DNA from: CAWVSB01 sp036960375
Lineage (GTDB): Bacteria; Pseudomonadota; Gammaproteobacteria; Pseudomonadales; CAWVSB01
Length of the DNA stretch: 64,000 nucleotides
Assembly: GCA_036960375.1 (NCBI GenBank)
Contig: JBALVY010000001.1
Span: forward strand, 496,001-560,000
Reading direction: 5' to 3'
Shown here in pieces: positions 1-8,870 of the stretch. Under the pieces are notes generated by a model. The model did no database searches, was not told the DNA's origin, and saw only the letters and a list, made by a program, of their open reading frames with translations. The position numbers were made by a program, and so were the translations under genes. Numbering within the stretch: the first letter of the stretch is position 1; each line of letters starts with the position of its first letter.

Positions 1-685
1 CGATTTCTGATTCGTCAAGAAGTCCTTCAAAAATTAGATCTTTCATATTGGCGATACTGGCAATAGTCGTACCTTGGTTAAAATTATTGGTTTCGGTAAC
101 AAAAGTACCCTCTCTAACAGGGACCGCCAATACCATACCATCTATAGTAGAGGTAACTAAGTTGGCTATTTTTGCGGAATTCTTTGAGGTGCCTTCCTTT
201 ATAAGTGAGACGGTATTCTCGGCAGATTGAACAGCCTCCATCTGTAGTGCGTAATTAAGCTCGTATTTATTAAACTCCAATTCTCCAATCAGCTTACGTT
301 GGAATAATTGACCTTGACGTTCAAATTCTATTTTCGCAGTTTTTAAGTTAATTCTGGCCGACTCAAGTCGAGATTCCGCGTTGCTTAGATGTTCCATGTC
401 AGGTATAAGCTCAATGCGAGCAAGTAAGTCACCTTTCTTAACTAAATCTCCTGCCTGTACGAAGAGCTTCTCAACTACCCCGGAAACATGAGGCTTAATC
501 TCTACCTCTTTCCGTGGCTTAATACTGCCAGTTGCTACCGTCTTTTTAACGATATCTATTCTAAAAGCACCATCTGTCTGGTAGATAATTGGCTTTTCTT
601 GCGATTTTTGATAGAGAAAAATCGCCGTTCCGGCAAAAACACATACAACGGTCAGTGTGAGTAGAATTAGAAGTATCTTTTTCAT
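1..685 (-). CDS. HlyD/MacA-type periplasmic adaptor protein of an ABC exporter (partial, C-terminus off the window)
   Basis: The reverse strand reads open from an ATG at 685 to the left edge, about 228 codons with no stop. The protein starts with a short basic segment and one membrane anchor (about residues 3-24). It continues with a lipoyl/biotinyl-like half (VEIKPHVSGVVEKLFVQAGD, about 62-81) and a helical stretch rich in Glu, Ala and Leu (about 95-170), which would be the coiled-coil hairpin. The second lipoyl half (TSTIDGMVLAVPVREG) follows, then the start of the beta-barrel domain. This order is typical of MacA-like adaptors, which link an inner-membrane ABC permease to an outer-membrane channel. 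It follows the ATPase and two permeases in the same direction, 34 bp after the second permease, so it is the fourth gene of that operon. The substrate cannot be told. Confidence 0.85.
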   Translation of the reverse strand, partial: MKKILLILLTLTVVCVFAGTAIFLYQKSQEKPIIYQTDGAFRIDIVKKTVATGSIKPRKEVEIKPHVSGVVEKLFVQAGDLVKKGDLLARIELIPDMEHLSNAESRLESARINLKTAKIEFERQGQLFQRKLIGELEFNKYELNYALQMEAVQSAENTVSLIKEGTSKNSAKIANLVTSTIDGMVLAVPVREGTFVTETNNFNQGTTIASIANMKDLIFEGLLDESEI

Positions 686-719
686 AATTAGGCGTCTTTT
701 TGGCTATCTAAATTGAATG

Positions 720-1967
720 TTATTCATCTTGTAATGCGACTATTGGGTCAACACCCGCTGCCTTCATTGCAGGTAGGATGGCGGCTCCAACACCGGCCAT
801 AATCATCGTTAATAGGGCTGCCCCTGCAGTCAGAAAATCTATTTCCGGTTTGCCGAACATTCCTGTATCTGTACTGGCCTCCATTAATGTCGACAAACCC
901 TCTAGTAGAAACACCCCACACACCAGTCCTGAGTAGCCTGCAATCGAGGTCAAGACTAAAGTTTCAAGTAATATGGTGCTGACCACGTTCCATGGCGTGG
1001 CGCCCAGAGCTTTATGGACTCCAATCTCTCGCGTCCGCTCTTTAACAACGATCAACATAATATTACCCACGCCTATTGCGCCTGCGACAATCGTACCAAT
1101 GGCTACCACCCAGCTAAAAAGTTTCATGCCCAGAAACAAACCCAGTACCTTGTCATATTCGTTCTGCATATTGTAAGAGCCGAGGGTGCCGGAATCCTCT
1201 GGGTGAACTTTATGGTTTTCCATGATGATTGCGCGCGCCTTTTCTTCCAGTTCAGCTGCGTGAACACCTCCGACGGGGGCAATTTTAATGTGGCCTATCC
1301 AGCCCAGTTGATTGAAGGTTGTTCTAAGCGTTGAATTTGCCATGAAGATCTGTTCTGTCTCACTGGGATTATTGGAGTTGCTAGTGAATATTCCAATGAC
1401 CACAAAATTAACGCTGCCGATTTCAAGTTTCTGGCCAATTACGTCCTCTCCAGGCTCAAATAGTATCTCTTTAACGGCGTCTCCTATAACCACTACTTTA
1501 CGGCGCTCACTAAAGTCATATTCATTAATAAAGCGCCCTTGTAGCATAATGTGTCCCGAAAGCTTCAAGGAGTCAGGCTCAATACCGATAGTGGAAAATG
1601 AGCCAACCCCATTTCGACTGACAACATATTGATTGACTTGCCAGCCGCCCATCTCGTTATTACTGCTGGACATTCCCAGCTCTGACAATTGTCGTATAGA
1701 TTCCAAATCACCATCTCTAATGGTGATGCGTCGTCCTAAAGGCATGCCTTTGTAAGGCAGTTGTGTTCTAGAACCCGACCAGATAATGACGGTATTTGTT
1801 TGTCCACCAAAGCCGCCGATAACGCCATTTTCCAGGCCTCTGGCTGCACCTAAAAGCACAACTAACATGAAAATACCCCAGAAAACTCCGAGCGAGGTTA
1901 GGACTGTGCGCAGCTTGTGTTGGCTGAGTGTGTAGTAGATTTCCTGCCACCGATCCCAGTCCATCAT
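720..1967 (-). CDS. MacB-like ABC transporter permease (FtsX domain), second of two
   Basis: Inner-membrane permease of about 415 residues with the MacB arrangement. A first membrane helix lies near residues 20-45 after a short cytoplasmic segment. A large periplasmic MacB_PCD-like domain covers about 50-265. The C-terminal FtsX domain has three helices and the conserved cytoplasmic stretch VKERTREIGVHKALGATPWN. I chose the ATG at 1967 because it overlaps the stop of the upstream permease by four bases (ATGA), which suggests translational coupling. An upstream in-frame start at 2012 would add 15 residues inside the neighbour. It probably forms a heterodimer with the permease at 1964-3223, powered by the ATPase at 3232-3948. 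Macrolide, lipoprotein or peptide export are all possible. Confidence 0.88.
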   Translation of the reverse strand: MMDWDRWQEIYYTLSQHKLRTVLTSLGVFWGIFMLVVLLGAARGLENGVIGGFGGQTNTVIIWSGSRTQLPYKGMPLGRRITIRDGDLESIRQLSELGMSSSNNEMGGWQVNQYVVSRNGVGSFSTIGIEPDSLKLSGHIMLQGRFINEYDFSERRKVVVIGDAVKEILFEPGEDVIGQKLEIGSVNFVVIGIFTSNSNNPSETEQIFMANSTLRTTFNQLGWIGHIKIAPVGGVHAAELEEKARAIIMENHKVHPEDSGTLGSYNMQNEYDKVLGLFLGMKLFSWVVAIGTIVAGAIGVGNIMLIVVKERTREIGVHKALGATPWNVVSTILLETLVLTSIAGYSGLVCGVFLLEGLSTLMEASTDTGMFGKPEIDFLTAGAALLTMIMAGVGAAILPAMKAAGVDPIVALQDE

Positions 1968-3223
1968 GATTCTTTCATGGCCTCTACCGGTGAAATCCGT
2001 GCGGCCCGCCATGACGGAGCGAATCCGGCCGCCATGCCGGCAATGACCAAAATGGCGACGGAGCTGATTGCAATGCTAAAATTAACTTCTGGGCGCTTAA
2101 AGGAGTCCAGCTGCATGCCGGAAGCTGTTAATACGAAATTTGTCAGTTCAAGTAAGCCCACACCAAAAACGAGTCCTACATATCCAGCCGTCGCGGTGAT
2201 TAACACGGACTCAAATAATAGCGCGCTTACGATTCTAATTGGTGTGGCGCCCAACGCTTTTCGAACGCCGATTTCACCCGTTCGTTCCTTTACCGTAATC
2301 ATCATGATGTTGCTTATACCCACAACACCGGTGGTAAGAGTGCCTATACCAACAAACCAAAGTAGACTGTCGATCGCCGCGAAAAGCCTGTTGATTCGCT
2401 CGTAGTTTCTTAGAAGATTATTGGCCCTAATAGCACTGCGGTCATCTGCGGAAACTCGATGTCTTTTTCTTAGTAGGGTCAGCACCTGCTCTTCCACTTC
2501 ATAAGGGTTTGCGTCAGGCCTGGGCTGGTAGGTGATGAGGTCTACGCGATTTTGACCGCTTCCGTAAGTCTTTTGAAATAGACTCATAGGAATATAGACT
2601 CGTTCTGATTGTCTTCCATTTTCCCCGGGGTCAGAGAATACCCCGACCACTGTGAACGAAATACCGTTAATTTCTATTACCTGACCAACAGGATTCGTAT
2701 CTGGGAAAAGTGTTTTCGCCGAGGTCGAGCCAAGAGTTGCAACTTTTCGTACATTAGAGTCATCGTATTCATTGAGCATTCTACCGCTGAGTTGATCCTG
2801 ACCGCTCTTGATTTTAAAATAGTCCGGGGCCACGCCAAAAACGCCGTAGCTTGCAGATCTAGTATCACTTTTAACCAAAATGTCTGCTCGATTAAATGAC
2901 CCTAACGCGTTTTCCGCCGAGACAATCAGTACGCCAGGCACCTCCTTTTTGATGGCGATTAAATCGGCCTGTGTAAAGTGAATTTCTCGGCCGGTAGATA
3001 AACCTAGGTAGGGTATGGACGTCTTTCTTGAAAATATCCAAACGCTATTTTGCGCATCAGAGCTAAAACCCTGTTCTACGCCATTCTGCATACCCTGACC
3101 CGCGCCGAGCATTAGAATTAGCATAAAAATTCCCCAAAAAACACCAAACCCAGTAAGAAAAGTGCGCAGTTTGTTTTGTCGTATATTGAAAGCTATTTCT
3201 TGTAAACTCGCTAAAATAGCCAT
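1964..3223 (-). CDS. MacB-like ABC transporter permease (FtsX domain), first of two
   Basis: A 419-residue permease paralogous to the gene after it. It has an N-terminal helix (about 20-40), a long periplasmic MacB_PCD-like region and a C-terminal FtsX domain with VKERTGEIGVRKALGATPIR, almost the same motif as in its partner. The two proteins share architecture but differ clearly in the periplasmic part, so they look like an old duplication forming a heterodimer. The start is 8 bp after the stop of the ATPase gene, and the end overlaps the next permease by four bases, so the three genes form one operon. Family knowledge places it in the inner membrane of a type VII ABC mechanotransmission complex; the cargo is unknown. 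Confidence 0.88.
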   Translation of the reverse strand: MAILASLQEIAFNIRQNKLRTFLTGFGVFWGIFMLILMLGAGQGMQNGVEQGFSSDAQNSVWIFSRKTSIPYLGLSTGREIHFTQADLIAIKKEVPGVLIVSAENALGSFNRADILVKSDTRSASYGVFGVAPDYFKIKSGQDQLSGRMLNEYDDSNVRKVATLGSTSAKTLFPDTNPVGQVIEINGISFTVVGVFSDPGENGRQSERVYIPMSLFQKTYGSGQNRVDLITYQPRPDANPYEVEEQVLTLLRKRHRVSADDRSAIRANNLLRNYERINRLFAAIDSLLWFVGIGTLTTGVVGISNIMMITVKERTGEIGVRKALGATPIRIVSALLFESVLITATAGYVGLVFGVGLLELTNFVLTASGMQLDSFKRPEVNFSIAISSVAILVIAGMAAGFAPSWRAARISPVEAMKES

Positions 3224-3231
3224 ATCAATAT

Positions 3232-3948
3232 TTACTCGGCTATCTCTTGACGGTGGCGGTTTGATGAAGCGAGTCCGGATGATCGATCTGATTTAATTAC
3301 GCCATCGTGTAAGTAGATGATGCGTTGGCATTGATCCGCAATGTCCTGTTCATGAGTAACGATAATCAAGGTTTTTCCGAGTTCATGAATGTTTTTAAAT
3401 AGCGTCATCACCTCATTAGTTGTTTCGCTATCCAGCGCACCAGTTGGCTCGTCGGCCAATATGACTTTGGGATTGGAAACCAATGCGCGGGCAATCGCTA
3501 CCCGCTGTTTCTGGCCGCCCGATAGTTCATTGGGCATATGCTTAGTGCGATCGACCAGGCCCACAAGCGTGAGATACTTTTCTGCCTCCTGGTTTCTCTC
3601 TCTTCGATTAACGCCTCGGTAATATAGGGGAAGTGCTACGTTTTCCGTCGCATTCTTGAAAGGTAATAGGTTGAAGGATTGAAAACAAAATCCGATAAAT
3701 TGATTGCGCAAACGAGAGGCCAATTTCTCCGTTAGATCTTCAATTCTTAACTCATCTAGTTGATATACGCCCTCATCATGGTGATCCAGAATGCCGAGGA
3801 TATTTAGTAGGGTGGATTTTCCCGAGCCAGATGATCCCATAATGGCGACCATTTCACCTTCGTTTATCTCAAGATTTATTCCTTTTAGTACATGGATTCG
3901 TCGGTCTTTTTCGCCATAGTACTTATGAACATCCACTAGACTAATCAA
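3232..3948 (-). CDS. ABC transporter ATP-binding protein (MacB/LolD type)
   Basis: A 238-residue nucleotide-binding subunit with Walker A GSSGSGKST (about 38-46), the Q-loop, the signature LSGGQKQRVAIARAL (about 142-156), Walker B VILADEPTGALD and the switch histidine in IIVTHEQD. The ADEPTGALDS form is typical of the MacB/LolD/FtsE branch. The start codon is TTG at 3948. It is preceded by a perfect AGGAGG six bases upstream, which decides the start. It leads an operon with two permeases and an adaptor (down to position 1). Unlike E. coli MacB, the ATPase and permease are separate proteins. Confidence 0.92.
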   Translation of the reverse strand: MISLVDVHKYYGEKDRRIHVLKGINLEINEGEMVAIMGSSGSGKSTLLNILGILDHHDEGVYQLDELRIEDLTEKLASRLRNQFIGFCFQSFNLLPFKNATENVALPLYYRGVNRRERNQEAEKYLTLVGLVDRTKHMPNELSGGQKQRVAIARALVSNPKVILADEPTGALDSETTNEVMTLFKNIHELGKTLIIVTHEQDIADQCQRIIYLHDGVIKSDRSSGLASSNRHRQEIAE

Positions 3949-3993
3949 TAGCGGCCTCCTGAAGCCCTTGTCTTCAATAACATCTAATTCTTG

Positions 3994-4024
3994 AGAAAAA
4001 AAGGGGCTACAAAGCTGTAGCCCC
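3994..4024 (-). terminator. Rho-independent terminator of the FucP-like symporter gene
   Basis: A 9-bp perfect stem (4003-4011 GGGGCTACA pairing with 4016-4024) has a 4-base loop. On the minus strand it is followed by a run of seven T. It lies 44 bp after the stop of the symporter gene at 4068 and before the ABC operon, so the two are probably separate transcripts. Confidence 0.85.
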
Positions 4025-4067
4025 TGTTAAAACCCACACCATTACTACGGAGCGGGCGAGGGGTTCA

Positions 4068-5351
4068 CTAGCTCTCTTCCCAACCTTGAGTTTTTGTCGG
4101 ATGGCACCCCAACAATCCGTAATAGACGATATAGATAAAACAGATCAGGGGGATGAAAAATGCCATTTGAATGCCAATATTGTCGGCCAATACGCCCTGT
4201 AGCAACGGCAATATTGCACCGCCAACTATTGCCAGACATAAAATCCCTGAGCCTTGGCCGGTATGCCGCCCCAGGCCTCTGATAGCAAGGCTGAATATAG
4301 TGGGAAACATGATGGAGTTACATAAGCCTATGAGAAGAACGGCCCACATCGCCAATGAGCCTGAGCTAAACATAACTAAAAGTAGTAAAAGGCAGGCACA
4401 GACCGCGTTAAACGCTAGCGCTGTACCGCCAGCGATTTTTTGCATTGCCATTGCGCCAATAAAACGCCCAACCATAGCTCCGCCAAAGTAGTAAGCCACA
4501 TAGTGGGCTGCGTCAGCTTCCTGCAGGCCTGCAATTGTGTCCATACCGACGAAGTTAACAAGAAAGCTACCGATACCGACCTCTGCGCCGACATAGACAA
4601 AAATACCTACAGCGCCTAATACAAGGTGCCTATATTGCCAGGCGCTGCCTTCGCTATTGGCGTGCTCGTCTGGGGTTTTAGCGCCGAGCTTGGGTAGCTT
4701 AATGAAGGCAAAAATAATTCCGAGCATGGCTAGCGTCGCTGCCAGCAGTAAATAGGGAGTTTGTACAGCGCTCGCTTGCTGCGCTGAAGACACCTGGTCA
4801 CCGTCAAGGCCGGGCATAGCAGATAAAATCAACCAGGCGCCAAAAAATGGGGCAATGGTTGTTCCCAGAGAGTTAAATGCCTGTGTCATCGTCAGTCGGG
4901 ATGGCGCTGTGTCGGGGCTTCCCAGCGCGCTCACATAGGGGTTGGCCGCCACTTGCAGAACGGTGATACCGGCGGCCAAAACAAATAGGGCGACTAAAAA
5001 TATGGCGTAAACCCCAAAAGATGCCGCAGGATAGAAAAGCAGGCAGCCGATGGTAGTGATAAAAAGTCCGGTAACAATACCTTTTTGATAGCCGATTTTG
5101 CTGACCAAGGCTCCGGCTGGTACGGAGACAACAAAATATGCACCAAAAAAACAAAATTGAATAAGCATGGCTTGCGCATAACTCAGGTCGAACATGTTTT
5201 TTAAGTAAGGGATGAGAATGTCGTTGAGGCAGGTGATAAAGCCCCACATAAAAAACAGGGAGGTCAGAGATATTAAAGCAAACCTGTAATTATCGGTGTG
5301 CGATGTGGGTTCTATACTGGCGTGTTCCGCCAGATTCATTGCGCCTGCCAT
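4068..5351 (-). CDS. FucP/GluP-type major facilitator sugar:proton symporter
   Basis: A 427-residue inner-membrane transporter with about 12 predicted helices. The N-terminal stretch FFMWGFITCLNDILIPYLK (about 33-51), carrying the Asn-Asp pair, is diagnostic of the fucose/glucose-galactose symporter family. Further family marks are AANPYVSALG and the helix containing TQAFNSLGTTIAPFFG. Family members carry L-fucose, glucose/galactose or N-acetylglucosamine. Divergent placement from a GH1 beta-glucosidase across a shared LacI-type operator makes glucose the likeliest substrate here (inference). The ATG at 5351 has GGAG about six bases upstream. A terminator follows at 3994-4024. Confidence 0.88.
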   Translation of the reverse strand: MAGAMNLAEHASIEPTSHTDNYRFALISLTSLFFMWGFITCLNDILIPYLKNMFDLSYAQAMLIQFCFFGAYFVVSVPAGALVSKIGYQKGIVTGLFITTIGCLLFYPAASFGVYAIFLVALFVLAAGITVLQVAANPYVSALGSPDTAPSRLTMTQAFNSLGTTIAPFFGAWLILSAMPGLDGDQVSSAQQASAVQTPYLLLAATLAMLGIIFAFIKLPKLGAKTPDEHANSEGSAWQYRHLVLGAVGIFVYVGAEVGIGSFLVNFVGMDTIAGLQEADAAHYVAYYFGGAMVGRFIGAMAMQKIAGGTALAFNAVCACLLLLLVMFSSGSLAMWAVLLIGLCNSIMFPTIFSLAIRGLGRHTGQGSGILCLAIVGGAILPLLQGVLADNIGIQMAFFIPLICFIYIVYYGLLGCHPTKTQGWEES

Positions 5352-5656
5352 TTACAGCTCCTTGTATTCATTATTGTTAGTTTATTGTTGGCAAACACGA
5401 CATGAAGACTAGTTTACGACAATTTCGAAAACTGGCTATTGATATGAAAGCGCTTTCATTCTATGGTGTACCTGCCTTTAATTGCAATACCCAATATCGC
5501 TTTTTTGAGCGAAAGCGACGGATTGTCTTAGGCGGGAGAGATTGGAAGAGGGAGAAGGTGTGCGATAGTCTGGCTTGGCCAATGTTTCGGCATTGTAGCC
5601 TCGGGTCTCTCAACCTAAAAACAATATTTGCTATAAACAGTGGCTGAATCAATATT
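5352..5656. promoter_or_regulatory. Divergent promoter region between the FucP-like symporter and GH1
   Basis: A 305-bp non-coding gap between divergent genes. It holds a perfect LacI-family palindrome at 5444-5459, 93 bp from the symporter start and 197 bp from the GH1 start. I see no other structured element. The short open frames on both strands here have no ribosome site or recognisable product. Confidence 0.6.
5444..5459. promoter_or_regulatory. LacI-family operator (perfect palindrome)
   Basis: ATGAAAGCGCTTTCAT is a perfect 16-bp inverted repeat with the central CG typical of LacI/GalR/CcpA-type operators. It lies between the divergent symporter and GH1 genes. The LacI-type regulator at 8871-9884 is the nearest candidate to bind it. 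Related sites are at 10165, 18026 and 38338. Confidence 0.8.
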
Positions 5657-6994
5657 ATGAAAATCGTTTTACCCGAAAAATCTTTAATGAAGTCTTCCGA
5701 CTTCGTATACGGCGTTGCAACGGCCTCCTTCCAGATTGAGGGTGGAGCCGATAGCCGTTTACCCTGTATTTGGGACACCTTTTGCCAGCAGCCTGGTGCT
5801 ATTCGGGATGGCAAGGATGGAAGCCTCGCCTGTGATCATCTGTCACGATGGCAATCTGATATTGACCTAATTGAATCTTTGGGTGTTGATGCCTATAGAC
5901 TGTCAATCTCCTGGCCGCGGGTAATTTGTCGTGATGGCTCGCTAAATCAGGTGGGTGTTGATTTCTACATTCGACTGCTTGATCGTCTAATTGAAAAAAA
6001 TATTAAGCCCTTTGTTACTTTGTACCATTGGGATTTACCCCAGTATCTAGAGGACGAAGGCGGTTGGTTAAATCGGGAAACAGCCTATCGTTTTCGCGAT
6101 TATGCCGACCTGATAAGCAAGGCCTTTGGTGACCGTGTGCATTCCTATGCCACACTTAACGAACCTTTTTGTAGCGCCTATTTGGGTTATCAGTTTGGCA
6201 ACCACGCGCCAGGCTTGAGTAGTAAAGAGTATGGAAAAAAGGCAGCGCATCATCTTCTATTAGCACATGGTCTGGCTATGGAAGTATTGGCAAATAACTC
6301 GCCAAATAGCCTGAACGGTATAGTCTTGAACTTTACTCCCTGTTATGGCGAATCGGATAGTGACGAGGATTGTGCTGCTGCCCGGTTGGCTGACGACCAT
6401 TTTAACCAATGGTTTATTAAACCCGTTATGGACGGAGCGTATCCCGAATTGCTTGATAGCTTACCAGACAGTGAAAAGCCAAACATAGTTGATGGTGATA
6501 TGGGTATCATCTCGCATGCAATTGATTTTCTGGGTGTTAATTTTTATACCCGCGCAGTATACCGAGCTGACGAAGCAGAGGGTTTTATCGAGATACCGCC
6601 GCAGGGCGTGGCCATAACTGATATTGGCTGGGCAATAGTTCCATTAGCTTTTACGGAATTGTTGATGGATTTGAATACTCGTTATGATTTGCCGCCGGTT
6701 TATATTACCGAAAATGGCTCAGCGGTTGCAGATGTGATAGAAAATGGTGAGGTCATTGACCGCGACCGCTTCGAATATATGAACCAGCATCTTAATGCGG
6801 TGAACGATGCTATCGAGAGTGGCGTCGATATAAGAGGATATTTTGCCTGGAGCTTGATGGATAACTTTGAGTGGGCCGAGGGGTATCTGAAGCGCTTCGG
6901 CATAGTCTATGTGGATTACGATTCCCAGCAGCGCACTGTTAAATCCAGTGGTAAAGCCTATAGCGACTTGATTAGTCAGAGAAACCCCGGATAA
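5657..6994 (+). CDS. GH1 beta-glucosidase, cytoplasmic
   Basis: A 445-residue family 1 glycoside hydrolase of normal length with no signal peptide. It starts with FVYGVATASFQIEGG, the family N-terminal signature. The acid/base Glu is in TLNEP (about E169) and the nucleophile Glu in YITENG (about E352). The aglycone/glucose-binding stretch NFEWAEGYLKRFGIVYVD is near the C-terminus. GH1 enzymes of this type hydrolyse cellobiose and related beta-glucosides to glucose in the cytoplasm, fitting the GPH symporter downstream and the sugar symporter upstream. The start at 5657 has only a weak ribosome site; a second Met (codon 11) is possible but would remove little. Confidence 0.93.
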   Translation: MKIVLPEKSLMKSSDFVYGVATASFQIEGGADSRLPCIWDTFCQQPGAIRDGKDGSLACDHLSRWQSDIDLIESLGVDAYRLSISWPRVICRDGSLNQVGVDFYIRLLDRLIEKNIKPFVTLYHWDLPQYLEDEGGWLNRETAYRFRDYADLISKAFGDRVHSYATLNEPFCSAYLGYQFGNHAPGLSSKEYGKKAAHHLLLAHGLAMEVLANNSPNSLNGIVLNFTPCYGESDSDEDCAAARLADDHFNQWFIKPVMDGAYPELLDSLPDSEKPNIVDGDMGIISHAIDFLGVNFYTRAVYRADEAEGFIEIPPQGVAITDIGWAIVPLAFTELLMDLNTRYDLPPVYITENGSAVADVIENGEVIDRDRFEYMNQHLNAVNDAIESGVDIRGYFAWSLMDNFEWAEGYLKRFGIVYVDYDSQQRTVKSSGKAYSDLISQRNPG

Positions 6995-7017
6995 AACGTT
7001 TTACACGTCTTATCCGG
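6987..7017. terminator. Possible bidirectional terminator hairpin between convergent genes
   Basis: A 12-bp inverted repeat with one mismatch (CCGGATAAAACG against CGTCTTATCCGG) and a 7-base spacer lies between the GH1 stop and the stop of the convergent symporter. There is no strong T run on either side, so this is a weak call. Confidence 0.4.
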
Positions 7018-7040
7018 ATTGATCGCCTCCTGATATATTT

Positions 7041-8660
7041 CTATGCAGATTCGATTTTGATCAGTGACTCCTCATCTCGCCTGATATTAAGGTCCGCTGA
7101 AATATCGTCCATATGTTCCTGGCTCAAGGGATAAAGACACATGAGCGCTGCGGTAACTACCGCAATTACGGCGGGTATCCAGCTCATTAACATGATGATT
7201 CCAGGGATGGAGCCCTGAATAGCAAGATCGTTTTGGCCATCATAGCTGTAGGATGCCAGTACAAATCCAATGATGGCTCCAGCCAGCCCGCCGCCAAACT
7301 TTGTCGCAAACGAACCCGCGGAATATACCAGCCCCGTCGCGCGCCTGCCGTTTTTCCACTCAGAGAAATCTGCCGCGTCCCCGAGCATCGCAAAAAATAG
7401 CGTGGGGAACATGGCGTTTGCAAACTCCGAAACAATGCCTATCGCAAATATACTGCCTATATCATCAGGACCACAAAACATAAACAGGGTATTAACAGCG
7501 CCGGAGAACAGTAAGGCATAGATAAACAGGCGTTTTTTTCCGAGTCTTTTGCCTAGATAGGAAACGGCTACCGCACCAGCAATAGAGGCGAAAGCCAGTG
7601 CTACTAGATAAGTTCCCGCTAGTAATTCGTTGTGGATATAGTGAACGAAATAGATAACGGTTATACCCTGTTTTATTGAGGTATAGACATTAAAAAGCAG
7701 GCCCACGCTGAGCAGTACCAACCAGGGTTTGTTGGTGACTAGATCTCGGAAATCCTTTTTTAGGTCGCTTTTTTGATCTTCAGGAGGCGATACTCGTTCC
7801 TTTGTAGTGATAAAGGTGATTATCATTAAGAACGACAACAGTGCCGACATGATAAACATCGAGTACTGGTAACCTTTTTTCTGATTTATTAGCGCGATTT
7901 CCTCAGCTTTTAATTCAGGCTCGCCAGTCACAATAAAGCTGTATTCTTTGTCGGCCTCAATGGAAAAGCTGATTCTCTTGCTCTGTGTAGCCAAAGCATC
8001 GTCTTCCCAGCGTATACTGCCTATGCCATTCTTGGTCGTTATGCTTGCGGTATCGACTTCAATGGGGGTTGAAATCGTAACGCGAGTTTCGTTGTCTGAA
8101 ATTGGGCTTACATCTATGCTGGGATTAACATTGCCGAATGAAAGCACCAGGCCGAGTAGCGCGCCTTGTACGATCATTCCTCCCGCAAATGCCCCTGCCA
8201 TGCGGTATGACCCAAGACTGGTTCTCTCCCGGTGAGAGCGGGTCATCACCGCCATTAGAGCGCCATAGGGAATATTGTTGGCGGTGTAGATCAGGGTAAA
8301 TAGTATGTAAGTAATGTAGGCATATATGAGCTTGCCGCCGTCGTCTAAATCTGGAACAGTGAATAGAAGAGATAATATTATGCCTAAGGGCACTGCTGTC
8401 CATAGAATCCACGGTCTGAAGCTACCGTGTTTGGTTTTGGTTCTATCTCCTATGATCCCCATCAATATGTCCGAGATGCCATCACCTGACCGCGCCACCA
8501 GCATTAGTATACCCACGGCAGCAGGGTCGAGGCCGTAGACGTCGGTATAGAAAATGAACAAAAAGGTGGCCACGCCGCGCCAGGCTATATTCGCGGCACC
8601 ATCGCCAATGGCGTATCCGATTTTTTCTGTAAGTCGAAGCGGTTGCTGGGATGAAGACAT
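7041..8660 (-). CDS. GPH-family sodium/proton:glycoside symporter with an extra periplasmic domain
   Basis: A 539-residue MelB-like symporter. The core has the expected family features: IGYAIGDGAANIAW at the N-terminus, the cation-site helix with Asp in VARSGDGISDILMG, the loop GDRTKTKHGSFRPW, and FLKDF-type loops. Typical members are about 460-470 residues; the second GPH protein of this window is 460. The excess is an inserted soluble segment at about residues 178-258, between the fifth and sixth helices and so on the periplasmic side. It is rich in beta-forming and charged residues (SITTKNGIGSIRWEDD, KRISFSIEADKEYSFIVTG). The substrate is likely a beta-glucoside or oligosaccharide, judging from the GH1 and GH3 neighbours. 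It lies 210 bp downstream of the LacI-type gene and may be co-transcribed. Confidence 0.87.
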   Translation of the reverse strand: MSSSQQPLRLTEKIGYAIGDGAANIAWRGVATFLFIFYTDVYGLDPAAVGILMLVARSGDGISDILMGIIGDRTKTKHGSFRPWILWTAVPLGIILSLLFTVPDLDDGGKLIYAYITYILFTLIYTANNIPYGALMAVMTRSHRERTSLGSYRMAGAFAGGMIVQGALLGLVLSFGNVNPSIDVSPISDNETRVTISTPIEVDTASITTKNGIGSIRWEDDALATQSKRISFSIEADKEYSFIVTGEPELKAEEIALINQKKGYQYSMFIMSALLSFLMIITFITTKERVSPPEDQKSDLKKDFRDLVTNKPWLVLLSVGLLFNVYTSIKQGITVIYFVHYIHNELLAGTYLVALAFASIAGAVAVSYLGKRLGKKRLFIYALLFSGAVNTLFMFCGPDDIGSIFAIGIVSEFANAMFPTLFFAMLGDAADFSEWKNGRRATGLVYSAGSFATKFGGGLAGAIIGFVLASYSYDGQNDLAIQGSIPGIIMLMSWIPAVIAVVTAALMCLYPLSQEHMDDISADLNIRRDEESLIKIESA

Positions 8661-8870
8661 ATCTACCTCAAAATTATAATTATGTATTTAGGTCGCGATT
8701 GACCGATGCTGGGGAAAAAGTGAATTTTGCGTTGTGGTCTGATCCGCCTTGAATATTGGTGTCCTTACAATGTGAAAAACTTGCGATTTCAGGTGTATAT
8801 TTGGCGCTGAGATACAGATTGAAAAAAGAAACCCTAAATAAGGGCTGTTTCGACCATTCCATCTCAATTT

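Noticed and set aside
5402..5647. An 81-residue plus-strand open frame in the GH1/FucP-like promoter region
   Set aside because: It covers the LacI operator and has no ribosome site or family resemblance.
8680..8862. A 60-residue minus-strand open frame between the LacI-type gene and the GPH symporter
   Set aside because: No ribosome site, no recognisable domain and unusual composition; probably part of the symporter leader.
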